Positions 8,480 through 16,408 of a DNA stretch of 36,407 nucleotides are shown in pieces. A program made the position numbers and the translations under genes. The notes beneath the pieces are model-generated. The model was not told the DNA's origin. It did no database searches and worked only from the letters and a program-made list of their open reading frames with translations. Source of the DNA: an uncultured Prevotella sp. (lineage in GTDB: Bacteria; Bacteroidota; Bacteroidia; Bacteroidales; Bacteroidaceae); contig CAJOOC010000016.1 in the NCBI GenBank assembly GCA_905236165.1, positions 1-36,407 on the forward strand, in the 5' to 3' direction. Position 1 is the stretch's first letter, and each line of letters opens with the position of its first letter.

Positions 8480-8503
8480 TTAATGTTATGTGTGTTAGCA
8501 TTA

Positions 8504-10225
8504 TCAGTCTAATACCTTATTATATTTTCCTGTCACTTTTACGCGCAGGTTCTTGACGGAGATTTTCTGATCTGGGGTAAGCGACTCACCTGTTCCTCTG
8601 ATGTTTGCCGTGAGGTCTATGTTACGGAAGTCGCTAACTGGTCCTCCATTCAGCACGATGGTGATGGGTTGGTTCTGCGCATTGGCTGCGAGTTGTGTGG
8701 TGCCAGTCATCGTTGTTGGCTGACCCGAAGCGCTCTTGCCTTTGAGCACAACTGTAACATCGAGATCGGCTGGAACGTCGGAACTCATTTCGCATGTTAC
8801 AGTGGCAGCGTCAAGAGTTACATTGGCCAGTTCTTCCTCGTCGATATTCCACTCTTTGTTGTATATCACCTTGGAGTTTGATGTCATAGCAAGAGGAGCG
8901 AAGAATGTCCATTGGCCCTCTGTCTTATTGAACGTTGCGGGCAGCTTGAGGTCGATAATTTTCTGTCTTGGTATGAGCGGATTGATGACATCCACCTTCA
9001 CGGTCTGTGGTATGCCCGGGCCGTCAAATACCTTGCCCAGGTCTGTGAACTGTACGAATGCCGCATCGCTATAGTCTGTTCCCTCAGCAGGATAGCGGTC
9101 TGCCCCCGGGTCTTTTGGTGCTATGACAATCTTGTTCTGTGGCTTCGTCAGCTGTATGTCGTCCTCACCGGTTTTGATGGGTTTCTCCAGTGTGGGGCTG
9201 GTCCAGCAGCTTGTCAGCTTCAGTCCGCACTGTGCCTTGACATCGTAGCTGGCCTCCTGCAGGGGGTTGTTGATTGAGATGTAGAGCTGTGGGTTGTCAA
9301 GCTCCAGATGTGTCTCCTTGTCCTGCAGAAGTTCGGGGATGTCGGTGAGGTCAATCTGTTTTTGTTCTATGCCCTCGATGGGATATTCTATCTCTCCACT
9401 ATATGATGTAGCCCTTGCCGCTCCCATCGTTGTGGTCTGCCTGAAAGCCGCGACATCAGGATATGATATTCCTGGCAGCAGCTTATCGATAACTACTGAT
9501 CCGCTCTCCAACTTAGAACTGCATGTGAGCGTATAGCTATGGTTGTCATAGTCATAGGTACCGATAGAAGCATCGAGCTTCGTCACTTTCAGGGTTAGCG
9601 TGAGGTTCATGTCGCCCGTGAGCACCACGTCATTGTTCACGGTTACCAAGCCGGTCTTGGGGTCATACGTAGCGCCCTCTACGGTTGCTTCCATTCCCTT
9701 CATCACAGACACGACTATGTTCTTTGCCGTTATCTGCGATGCGTAATTTGGCATGCGGTAGAATGATACCGTGATGCTTACCTCAGCGTTTTCCAGTCCG
9801 ATGTTGTCGATGCTCTTTATGGCTGGGTCGATGTTATTGGCAGTGTAGGATGTTGAGCCCTCAGTCTCGTTGACCAGGATGTATTCCTTGCTTCCTGAGG
9901 CTGTTTGCACGCAATGTCCACCTCCCGTCTGCGGGTCGATGGGCTTGGTGCTGAAGCCTTCAACCGTTATAGCATCAGAGCTAAATGTGCCAGTTTCCTG
10001 CACGGCATACATCTTTTTATTGTTGATTACGACCTTCTGTACTTTTGAGTTTTCATCAAGGTCGAGGATTGGGTCGAGCATTACGTCCTCAAGGTTCAGG
10101 GGCACCACAAGCTCGTTTACACTAAATTGGGCTTCTTTGTCTATGTTTGACAGGTCGAAGTTCGAGTCGCATGCGGTAAGCATTCCTACCGCACACAATA
10201 ATGTCCACGTAGTCTTCTTTTTCAT
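8504..10225 (-). CDS. Hypothetical lipoprotein
   Basis: The 573-residue protein opens MKKKTTWTLLCAVGMLTAC with a clear lipobox (LTAC, lipidated Cys19) followed by DSNFDLSNID. The acidic residues after the Cys resemble the surface-export signal of Bacteroidota lipoproteins, so surface display is possible. The rest is a long run of beta-strand-like segments with no domain I can name. The gene is 24 nt upstream of the DUF5723-like gene and reads the same way, and the pairing suggests a shared envelope role. No consensus -7 element is visible in the 212 nt upstream, which hold a long stem-loop instead. Confidence 0.75.
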   Translation of the reverse strand: MKKKTTWTLLCAVGMLTACDSNFDLSNIDKEAQFSVNELVVPLNLEDVMLDPILDLDENSKVQKVVINNKKMYAVQETGTFSSDAITVEGFSTKPIDPQTGGGHCVQTASGSKEYILVNETEGSTSYTANNIDPAIKSIDNIGLENAEVSITVSFYRMPNYASQITAKNIVVSVMKGMEATVEGATYDPKTGLVTVNNDVVLTGDMNLTLTLKVTKLDASIGTYDYDNHSYTLTCSSKLESGSVVIDKLLPGISYPDVAAFRQTTTMGAARATSYSGEIEYPIEGIEQKQIDLTDIPELLQDKETHLELDNPQLYISINNPLQEASYDVKAQCGLKLTSCWTSPTLEKPIKTGEDDIQLTKPQNKIVIAPKDPGADRYPAEGTDYSDAAFVQFTDLGKVFDGPGIPQTVKVDVINPLIPRQKIIDLKLPATFNKTEGQWTFFAPLAMTSNSKVIYNKEWNIDEEELANVTLDAATVTCEMSSDVPADLDVTVVLKGKSASGQPTTMTGTTQLAANAQNQPITIVLNGGPVSDFRNIDLTANIRGTGESLTPDQKISVKNLRVKVTGKYNKVLD

Positions 10226-10290
10226 AGATTGGCAGATTAGCAGTTTATTTATATATAAGTACCAGAAATAATAGATTTTTGAGGTATTAT

Positions 10291-10387
10291 GAAAGAAATC
10301 AGAATAATCAGAAGAATGACTGCGAACAACTTTTAGCTACGATGTTTTCATTAGTTAGTCATCATTCCTATTATCCTGATTTCTTTC
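10291..10387. repeat. 31-bp imperfect inverted repeat, FKBP/lipoprotein intergenic region
   Basis: The arms 10291-10321 and 10357-10387 pair at 26 of 31 positions around a 35-nt loop; the outermost stretch GAAAGAAATCAG is perfect. It fills the centre of the 212-nt gap between the FKBP operon end (10438) and the lipoprotein start (10225). No T-run follows the stem on the - strand, so it is not a textbook terminator. It could be an mRNA stability structure or a decayed repeat element. Confidence 0.75.
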
Positions 10388-10437
10388 TTTTCCTATTTTT
10401 GTCTTGCCCCCAGGGTTAGTGGAGGTAGTCTCAGTTC

Positions 10438-11409
10438 TTACTTTTTCTTGGCAGTCTTTTTGGCAGGTGTTTTCTTGGCCTTTGGTGCTGCCTCAGCAGG
10501 CTTCTCGTCGCGGTTCACGCTTACGAGCTCTACCGTGAATATCAGTACGGAGTATGCTGGTATACTACCCTGTGCACGCTCGCCGTATGCGAGATCCTGT
10601 GGGATGTAGAGCTCCCACTTTGAGCCTTGTGGCATCATTGTCAGAGCCTCGGTCCATCCCTTAATCACCTGGTTGCAGCGGAACTTGGTGTCGGGATCCT
10701 TGAGCTTGTAGCTGCTGTCAAAGACGGTGCCGTCAATGAGTTTACCCTCATATCTTACTGTCACCTCGTCCTCAGCAAGAGGCTTGATGCCATTACCCTC
10801 GGTAATAACCTTGTACTGCAGGCCTGAAGGGGTTGTGATGACGCCTTCTTTCTTGGCATTCTCTGCCAGCCAGGCTTCGCCTTCCTTCTTCTTCAGTTCC
10901 AAAGCGGCCTTGGCTTTAGCCTCTTTAGCCTTCTGTATTTCCTGCATCTTTGAGCGGAATTTGTTCGTGGCAATGGTATTGGTGTATACCGTAGTATCCT
11001 TCTTTAGCGCTGCGAGGAATCCGGCATAGAAGAGGTCGGGATTGAGTGTATCACCCTCACTCTTCATCTCGTTATTGATGCCTGGCACCATGCGTCCCAA
11101 CACCATCTGCGAGATGCTCTCGCCAGCTTGATAGGCAATGAAGCGTGGGTCGTTGCACTTGCTCTTGGCGTCAACAAGACCCTGGATGAAGTCTGCCATA
11201 TATGCCGTGTCAACGTTCAGTTGGCTCTTCAGATAAGGTAACAGACCCTCCGTCTGTGCCATACCAGCAGCGAAACTAATAGAGTCGGCCACGCTATTCA
11301 GCTCCAGGGGAGCAGGCTGTGGCTCTGCATTCTTTGTCTTCTTCTTTGCATCAACATTCATGACGCCAGTCATAGCGATGCAAGAAACGATGAATAATAT
11401 CTTCTTCAT
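10438..11409 (-). CDS. FKBP-type peptidyl-prolyl isomerase, periplasmic
   Basis: This is the last gene of a three-gene FKBP operon. I place the start at Met 11407-11409 (MKKILFIVSCIAMTG), which gives a signal peptide; an in-frame Met 8 codons upstream lacks one. The mature part has an FKBP_N dimerisation-type helical domain, a charged Lys/Ala-rich helix, then the FKBP fold: SGLQYKVITEGNG, VRYEGKLIDGTVFDSS, VIKGWTEAL and LAYGERAQGSIPAYSVLIF. It ends in a Lys/Pro/Ala tail (KKTPAKKTAKKK). It probably helps fold exported proteins. It lies 27 nt after the lipoprotein paralogue. Confidence 0.9.
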   Translation of the reverse strand: MKKILFIVSCIAMTGVMNVDAKKKTKNAEPQPAPLELNSVADSISFAAGMAQTEGLLPYLKSQLNVDTAYMADFIQGLVDAKSKCNDPRFIAYQAGESISQMVLGRMVPGINNEMKSEGDTLNPDLFYAGFLAALKKDTTVYTNTIATNKFRSKMQEIQKAKEAKAKAALELKKKEGEAWLAENAKKEGVITTPSGLQYKVITEGNGIKPLAEDEVTVRYEGKLIDGTVFDSSYKLKDPDTKFRCNQVIKGWTEALTMMPQGSKWELYIPQDLAYGERAQGSIPAYSVLIFTVELVSVNRDEKPAEAAPKAKKTPAKKTAKKK

Positions 11410-11436
11410 TTTTAAATAATTACAAAAGTTCAATTT

Positions 11437-12360
11437 TTACTGTGCTGGTGCAACCTGAATTGCAGGTGATGCAGGTGTAGCAGGGTTCTCTTTTACGTTA
11501 ACCAGCTCCAGAGTGAATACGAGTGTAGAGAAAGGTTTGATCTGCTCGCCCTGTGCACGCTCGCCGTAAGCGAGAGCCTGTGGTACGTATATCTCCCACT
11601 TTGAGCCTACAGGCATGTGTGTGAGTGCCTCTGTCCAACCCTTGATGACTTGGTTGACACGCATCTCTACAGGCTTACCCATCTTGGCGTTGCTGTCAAA
11701 TACCTTGCCGTCGATGGTCTTGCCCTCATAATTCACCTCTACGGTAGCGTTCTCAGTGGGAACGGCACCTTTGCCCTCGGTAATGACCTTGTACTGCAGG
11801 CCTGAAGGGAGCACTACAACGCCTTCCTTTTTGGAATTGTCAGCAAGGAACTTCTCGTTCTGCTTCTTATATTCGCCGAATTGCTTCTCCATAGCTGCTG
11901 TCTTGATTTCCTTCATCTTTGACTCGGCTGTGGCGCGTGCCTGGACGAGGTCCATCAGCTGTTTCTTGCCAGTAGCGCCAGCCACGAAGCCTGCCAGGAT
12001 ATTCTTCAGAGAAACGGTCTGTGTGGAGTCGTTGCCGAAGAGCTCGTAGTTCAGTCCCTTCACCATCTGTCCTCCAATCTGCTGACCAATCTGAATGCCG
12101 GCATAGTATGCTGCCTTTGCCTTATCGTCGCCAGCGGTAGCACCCTCATTCACACCTTTGATGAACTGGTCGATGTATGCGGAGTCAATGCCCAGGCGCT
12201 GCACCAGATAGTCGTTAAGACCATCGCTCTGTGCCATACCGATGGCATAGCTCAGTGTATCAACATCGTTCTTCAAACTTGCACTTGGAGTGCCATTACC
12301 ACAAGAGGTAAATACAGCTGCGGCAATAGCGATGCACGCAGCAAAAGTAAATTTCTTCAT
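11437..12360 (-). CDS. FKBP-type peptidyl-prolyl isomerase, lipoprotein
   Basis: This is the middle gene of the FKBP operon, 307 residues from the Met at 12358-12360 (MKKFTFAACIAIAAAVFTSC). The open frame extends further upstream, but that stretch overlaps the previous FKBP gene and is not natural coding. The lipobox FTSC predicts lipidation at Cys20 followed by GNGTPS. An FKBP_N domain, a charged helix and a full FKBP domain follow (SGLQYKVITEGKG, VNYEGKTIDGKVFDS, VIKGWTEALTHMP, ALAYGERAQGEQIKPFSTLVF). It is a membrane-tethered prolyl isomerase of the Mip/FkpA type. The gap to the upstream FKBP gene is 32 nt. Confidence 0.9.
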   Translation of the reverse strand: MKKFTFAACIAIAAAVFTSCGNGTPSASLKNDVDTLSYAIGMAQSDGLNDYLVQRLGIDSAYIDQFIKGVNEGATAGDDKAKAAYYAGIQIGQQIGGQMVKGLNYELFGNDSTQTVSLKNILAGFVAGATGKKQLMDLVQARATAESKMKEIKTAAMEKQFGEYKKQNEKFLADNSKKEGVVVLPSGLQYKVITEGKGAVPTENATVEVNYEGKTIDGKVFDSNAKMGKPVEMRVNQVIKGWTEALTHMPVGSKWEIYVPQALAYGERAQGEQIKPFSTLVFTLELVNVKENPATPASPAIQVAPAQ

Positions 12361-12392
12361 TTTTGTTTTGTTTTGTAATATGTTTTTAATGT

Positions 12393-12995
12393 TTACTTTA
12401 CTTCTAAGAGTTCTACGTCGAAGATGAGTGCTGCGTATGGAGGTATTGCTCCAGCTGCTCCGGCCTCGCCGTATGCCAGGTTGTATGGTATGAAGAAGCG
12501 TGTCTTGCCGCCTTCCTTCATGAGCTGCAGTCCTTCTGTCCATCCTGCTATAACGCCTCCCAGTGGGAATGTGGCAGGCTGTCCGCGCTGCACGCTGCTG
12601 TCGAAGACTGTACCATCGATGAGGAAACCCTCATAATGGCACTTCACGCTGTCAGTTGCCTTCGGGCTACGGCCCGTACCCTCAGTGATGACCTTATACT
12701 GCAGGCCAGAAGCTGTCGAGATAACACCTTCTTTCTTAGCATTCTCAGCCAGATACTGCTCGCCCTTCTCGCGTGCGGCCTTTCCAAGCTCAGCAGCCTT
12801 GGCGCGCTGTACCTTCTCCTGCTCGGCAAAGAAATCCTGCGCTACTTTCTGCGCCTCGCTGTTGGTCATCTGCGTCTTTCCTGACATACAATCCTTGATA
12901 GCCTGAGCGAAGTCATCGATGTTAAGTTTCTCCGCTCCCATGCCCATAAGCTGGGCCCCGATGCCCATTCCCAGGGCATAACTTACTTTATCCAT
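12393..12995 (-). CDS. FKBP-type peptidyl-prolyl isomerase, FklB-like, cytoplasmic
   Basis: This is the first gene of the FKBP operon, 200 residues. It starts directly with MDKVSYALGMGIG and has no signal peptide, so it is predicted to stay in the cytoplasm, like E. coli FklB (FKBP22). The order is an N-terminal FKBP_N domain (about 1-50), a long charged linker helix and a C-terminal FKBP domain with CHYEGFLIDGTVFDSS, VIAGWTEGLQLM and YGEAGAAGAIPPYAALIF. With its two downstream copies it gives a set differing mainly in targeting. A palindrome and a -7 element lie upstream at 13058-13095. Confidence 0.92.
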   Translation of the reverse strand: MDKVSYALGMGIGAQLMGMGAEKLNIDDFAQAIKDCMSGKTQMTNSEAQKVAQDFFAEQEKVQRAKAAELGKAAREKGEQYLAENAKKEGVISTASGLQYKVITEGTGRSPKATDSVKCHYEGFLIDGTVFDSSVQRGQPATFPLGGVIAGWTEGLQLMKEGGKTRFFIPYNLAYGEAGAAGAIPPYAALIFDVELLEVK

Positions 12996-13057
12996 TCTAT
13001 TGTTTTATAGTGTTTGGTTAATTAATCCTTTGTGATGTTTGGTTGATATTTTTCCAT

Positions 13058-13074
13058 GCCTTAACCGTTAAGGC
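13058..13074. promoter_or_regulatory. 17-nt palindrome in the FKBP operon leader
   Basis: GCCTTAAC and GTTAAGGC are exact reverse complements around a single C. The site lies 14 nt downstream of the -7 element and 62 nt before the FKBP ATG, which suits a repressor operator or a small RNA hairpin. No regulator can be assigned. Confidence 0.55.
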
Positions 13075-13087
13075 CACTAAACATGCG

Positions 13088-13095
13088 CAAAGTTA
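13088..13095 (-). promoter_or_regulatory. Bacteroidota -7 element, FKBP operon
   Basis: TAACTTTG on the - strand, 92 nt before the first FKBP start codon. No TTTG is found at the expected upstream spacing, so the match is partial. Confidence 0.5.
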
Positions 13096-13275
13096 GTAAA
13101 AAAAAACAACATACCCCGCCTATGTCATGCTAAAAGATGTTAAGGTGCGCTCTTTTAATTAACACCTCAGCGGGAAGGTGGATTATTTTTACCAATATAG
13201 GGGGAATATTTGCTTCATAAGCTGATTTATATGCATTTTGCGGTGTTTGTCCACCTTGTTCTTAAGGATTTTTCG

Positions 13276-13283
13276 TAACTTTG
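13276..13283 (+). promoter_or_regulatory. Bacteroidota -7 element, acetyl esterase gene
   Basis: TAACTTTG fits TAnnTTTG, with a TTG at 13256-13258 (17-nt spacer, slightly short) as possible -33 element. It gives a leader of about 40 nt before the ATG at 13329. Confidence 0.55.
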
Positions 13284-13328
13284 CCAACAGAAACTTATCG
13301 AAGACCAAACTAAATAATTCTTAACTCT

Positions 13329-14726
13329 ATGAATCGAAATTATTACAAATGGATGTGCATACTTGCAGTCATCCTCTTTAGCACTTCTTTTATTCCTGTA
13401 CATGCAGAGAACTATCCCTACCGTAGCGACTACCTTTGGCTGACACTTCCCGATCATGCCGACTGGCTTTATAAAACTGGCGAGATGGCAAAGGTAGAAG
13501 TGACGCTATGCCAATACGGCATTCCCCAGAATGTAGAGGTGAGTTATGAGATAGGACAGGACATGCTGCCTGCCCGGGAGAACGGCAAGGTGATGCTGAA
13601 AAACGGAAGAGCCACCATCAATATGGGCACGATGAAGAAGCCTGGTTTTCTCGACCTAAGACTGAAAGCCGCTATCGGCGGTAAGACGTATGAGCACCAC
13701 GCGAAGGTAGGGTTTTCGCCCGAACAGCTGAAGCCCTACACAAAGAATCCTTCCGACTTCGATGCGTTTTGGCAGAAGACCATTGAAGACGCGCGCAAGG
13801 GTGTGGAGAGCCGTAAGATGATTACAAAATTCGAGAAGGTGGAGAAATATTCCACCGATGACGTGGAGTGCTTTCTGGTGAAGCTGCATACTGACAGGCA
13901 GCACAGCATCTATGGCTACCTGACAATGCCAAAGGATTGTTTTATGGCCAACAGTAAATTGTCGATGGCTAACGATAAATGGTCAACGGTAAATGGTCAA
14001 TCTTCAACAAAGAAATATCCTATAGTGCTTTGTCCGCCTGGAGCTGGTATCAAGACCATCAAGGAGCCCATGCGTAACCATTATTACGCTCAAAACGGCT
14101 TCATACGCTTTGAGATGGAGATACACGGGCTTCACCCGGAGATGACAGCAGAGCAGTTTGGAGAGATTTCCAGTGCCTTTTCAGGGGTCAACGGTTATCT
14201 GGAGAACGGACTGGATAACCGCGATAACTATTACATGAAGCACGTCTATACTGCTTGTGTGCGTGCCATTGACTTTCTTTGCTCGCTGCCCGACTGGGAC
14301 GGAAAGAATGTTTTTGTGCAAGGAGGCAGTCAGGGTGGCGCGCTATCGCTCATTACAGCAGGATTAGACGAGCGCGTTACGGGCTGTGTAGCCAACCATC
14401 CTGCCCTCAGCGACATGGCAGGTTATGCAGAGGAAGGCCGCACGGGAGGCTATCCACACTTCAGAAAGGAAAGCCATATGCTGACAACGGAGAAGATTGG
14501 TACGATGCAGTATTATGACGTAGTTAACTTTGCACGCCGCATAAAGTGTCCCGTATACCTGACGTGGGGATATAACGACAATGTATGCCCGCCAACGACG
14601 AGCTATATCGTGTGGAACCTCATTACCTCGAAAAAGGATTCGCTCATCACTCCCATCAACGAGCATTGGACAACCTCCGACACAGGATTCAGCCAGATGC
14701 AATGGCTGAAGAAACTCGTACAATAG
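13329..14726 (+). CDS. Acetyl esterase, CE7 family (acetylxylan esterase/cephalosporin-C deacetylase)
   Basis: The 465-residue protein has a signal peptide (1-26, ending PVHA), a beta-rich N-terminal domain, then an alpha/beta hydrolase domain of the AXE1/CE7 type. The triad is readable: Ser334 in GGSQGG, Asp417 in GYND and His446 in NEHW. The family marker around residue 298 (DNRDNYYMKHVY) is also there. CE7 enzymes remove acetyl groups from xylo-oligosaccharides and related compounds, here presumably in the periplasm. Residues about 206-227 (MANSKLSMANDK then WSTVNGQSS) are an insert coded by imperfect tandem repeats at 13944-13999, just before the conserved YPIVLCPPG strand. It stands alone, with no glycan-use genes beside it. 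Confidence 0.9.
   Translation: MNRNYYKWMCILAVILFSTSFIPVHAENYPYRSDYLWLTLPDHADWLYKTGEMAKVEVTLCQYGIPQNVEVSYEIGQDMLPARENGKVMLKNGRATINMGTMKKPGFLDLRLKAAIGGKTYEHHAKVGFSPEQLKPYTKNPSDFDAFWQKTIEDARKGVESRKMITKFEKVEKYSTDDVECFLVKLHTDRQHSIYGYLTMPKDCFMANSKLSMANDKWSTVNGQSSTKKYPIVLCPPGAGIKTIKEPMRNHYYAQNGFIRFEMEIHGLHPEMTAEQFGEISSAFSGVNGYLENGLDNRDNYYMKHVYTACVRAIDFLCSLPDWDGKNVFVQGGSQGGALSLITAGLDERVTGCVANHPALSDMAGYAEEGRTGGYPHFRKESHMLTTEKIGTMQYYDVVNFARRIKCPVYLTWGYNDNVCPPTTSYIVWNLITSKKDSLITPINEHWTTSDTGFSQMQWLKKLVQ
13944..13999 (+). repeat. Imperfect tandem repeat inside the esterase gene
   Basis: Two adjacent 21-nt units (13944-13964 and 13965-13985) match at 16 of 21 bases, and a third related unit, ATGG-TCAACGGTAAATGGTCA, overlaps from 13979 to 13999. 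The units keep the frame and code a polar Ser/Asn-rich loop. The composition resembles intergenic repeats elsewhere in the window. Confidence 0.75.
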
Positions 14727-14752
14727 AGACAGACAAGTATGCATATTCGTTG

Positions 14753-14806
14753 TCGGTATGGACATCGTGTAATTCGTGGCCGGTATGGACATTGTATAAT
14801 CCGTGG
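14753..14806. repeat. 27-nt tandem repeat, two copies
   Basis: 14753-14779 and 14780-14806 differ at 4 of 27 positions; both contain CGGTATGGACAT and end CGTGG. The repeat fills most of the 96-nt gap between the converging esterase and S41 genes. The stretch 14771-14792 matches 31100-31121 at 19 of 22 positions, so it belongs to a dispersed repeat family. Confidence 0.8.
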
Positions 14807-14822
14807 TAGTAAAGAACAATGC

Positions 14823-16385
14823 CTATTGGCCAAGGATGTGGTTCAGGGCTTTCTCAAGCTGTGTATCACGATGTGTCTGGCGATATGCATGCTGGTCGAA
14901 GGCAACGTCCTCATCGGGTATGATGCCAATGCCCTCTATCACCCCAAGGCCATTGAAGTTGGCCTGCATGAAGGGTATGTAGCCATAGACGGGTGTTACA
15001 TTCTTCACGCCGAATGTGCCAGCGTAGTTGACGAGGGAATATGACGAAGGGGTGGTAAGAAATGATGCTGCACCCCATGATGCCCTTCCCACTACATGAC
15101 CGTTGGAGAGTTGCTTGGCAACAACTGCCGTGGTCTCTGCCATCGAGGTGGTATTGCAATTGGTAATCACGACAATGGGCACATCGGTAACGTCGACGTG
15201 CTCTGCCTTCAGACAACGATACTGGAGCGGTACGAGAGGTGCATAGTCATAGCGCCCCGTGCCGCTCTTTTCACGTGCTGTACCTGCTACGTATTTTTCA
15301 TCGCCAAGAAGGGCTCCCATGACATACTGGAAGTCGGTGGTCTGACCGCCAGAATTGTTCCTGACATCGATGATGACGCCTCGCAGGTTGCCAGTTGCCG
15401 AGAGTTGCTGTATGGTTTGGAACCAGTTTTCCCATACATTCTTGACTTTGTCGTAATAGTAGCGGCAATAGTCGGAGTTGATGCTACCCTCAAGGAACTC
15501 TGAAAGATGGAAGGCGTTGAAATGCAGATAAGGCACTGTGCCGTTGATTACGCCTGTTGTCATGTAGAAGCTTTGTGACAGAGCCACTTCCCCACCCGAT
15601 GTATATGGCGCCTTCTTGAGCGGGAAATCAGGATACATGCCAGAATAACGGTTGTAGATACTGTTGATGGCCGTCAGCGTACTGGGGTCTTCGTTGCCCG
15701 TATGTTGAAGGTAGAGGAGACGCTCCTTCAGGGCCGTCATGTCGAGGAGTCCTTTCTTCAGATAGGAATATTGCATAGTGCCCTCCTGCACCTTCTTCAG
15801 TGAGTCCTCCATGATGTATGCAGTAGTGTCAACACAACTGAGATAGTATGTGATGCCGTTGGTATTCACATACTTATATGACTGTATGTCATAACCGGGC
15901 AACTGTGCTATGCCGTCGCCATTATCCATTTGGAATGGCACGAATGTGTTGTAGTCGTTACGAGAGGCCTTGTTGCGAATGTCAGAGGGATTGACGTAGA
16001 CGTAATGACCTGTTGCGAGGTTCTTAATATGAAAAGACAGATGGCCATCGTGAAGTGGGGAGAGAATTTCCGTGTATAGGTTTTTTATGGTATCATCGCT
16101 GATTTCGGCACCTTTCTTTCGTCTTTCATCGAGTATGCGGAATTTCTCAATGTAGATATCGTAGACATTGTCCCAGTCAACGCTTTCTATATCCCATGAG
16201 GCGTAGTTACAGTTGGTTGCCAACCAAAGTGCTCGAAACTGCTCTGAGTAGGAGGAATCGGCACGCGCCCAAGCCTGAATGTCGTTGACGGAGTAATTGT
16301 GAATGGGGGTATTGTCCTCGCTGCGGCATGATGCCATTAGGAGGATAAAAAGTATGAAGGATGAAAGACGGAAGGTGTTTCGCAT
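14823..16385 (-). CDS. S41 family peptidase, lipoprotein
   Basis: The 520-residue protein starts with a lipoprotein signal (LLMASC, lipidated Cys20). Its C-terminal half is a tail-specific-protease (S41/CtpA-like) domain: the core strand GVIIDVRNNSGG (about 336-347), then NCNTTSMAET with the predicted nucleophile Ser414. An N-terminal helical part includes LHDGHLSF (111-118), typical of these proteins. It presumably acts in the envelope, removing or processing proteins. It is the last gene after the AraC regulator and a small barrel protein, with a 23-nt gap. Substrate unknown. Confidence 0.85.
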   Translation of the reverse strand: MRNTFRLSSFILFILLMASCRSEDNTPIHNYSVNDIQAWARADSSYSEQFRALWLATNCNYASWDIESVDWDNVYDIYIEKFRILDERRKKGAEISDDTIKNLYTEILSPLHDGHLSFHIKNLATGHYVYVNPSDIRNKASRNDYNTFVPFQMDNGDGIAQLPGYDIQSYKYVNTNGITYYLSCVDTTAYIMEDSLKKVQEGTMQYSYLKKGLLDMTALKERLLYLQHTGNEDPSTLTAINSIYNRYSGMYPDFPLKKAPYTSGGEVALSQSFYMTTGVINGTVPYLHFNAFHLSEFLEGSINSDYCRYYYDKVKNVWENWFQTIQQLSATGNLRGVIIDVRNNSGGQTTDFQYVMGALLGDEKYVAGTAREKSGTGRYDYAPLVPLQYRCLKAEHVDVTDVPIVVITNCNTTSMAETTAVVAKQLSNGHVVGRASWGAASFLTTPSSYSLVNYAGTFGVKNVTPVYGYIPFMQANFNGLGVIEGIGIIPDEDVAFDQHAYRQTHRDTQLEKALNHILGQ

Positions 16386-16408
16386 TTGTGATGGTGGCGG
16401 AAAGTGGA

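Larger units (their letters stand above)
12996..13328. promoter_or_regulatory. Divergent control region, FKBP operon / acetyl esterase
   Basis: A 333-nt gap without genes between diverging units. It holds a leftward -7 element (TAACTTTG on the - strand, 13095-13088), a perfect palindrome GCCTTAAC-C-GTTAAGGC (13058-13074) between that element and the FKBP start, and a rightward -7 element at 13276-13283. The middle (13110-13240) is AT-rich and shows nothing further I can name. Confidence 0.6.

Noticed and set aside
12361..12543. N-terminal extension of the lipoprotein FKBP
   Set aside because: It is an alternative-frame reading of the upstream FKBP gene, and the lipoprotein signal starts cleanly at 12360.
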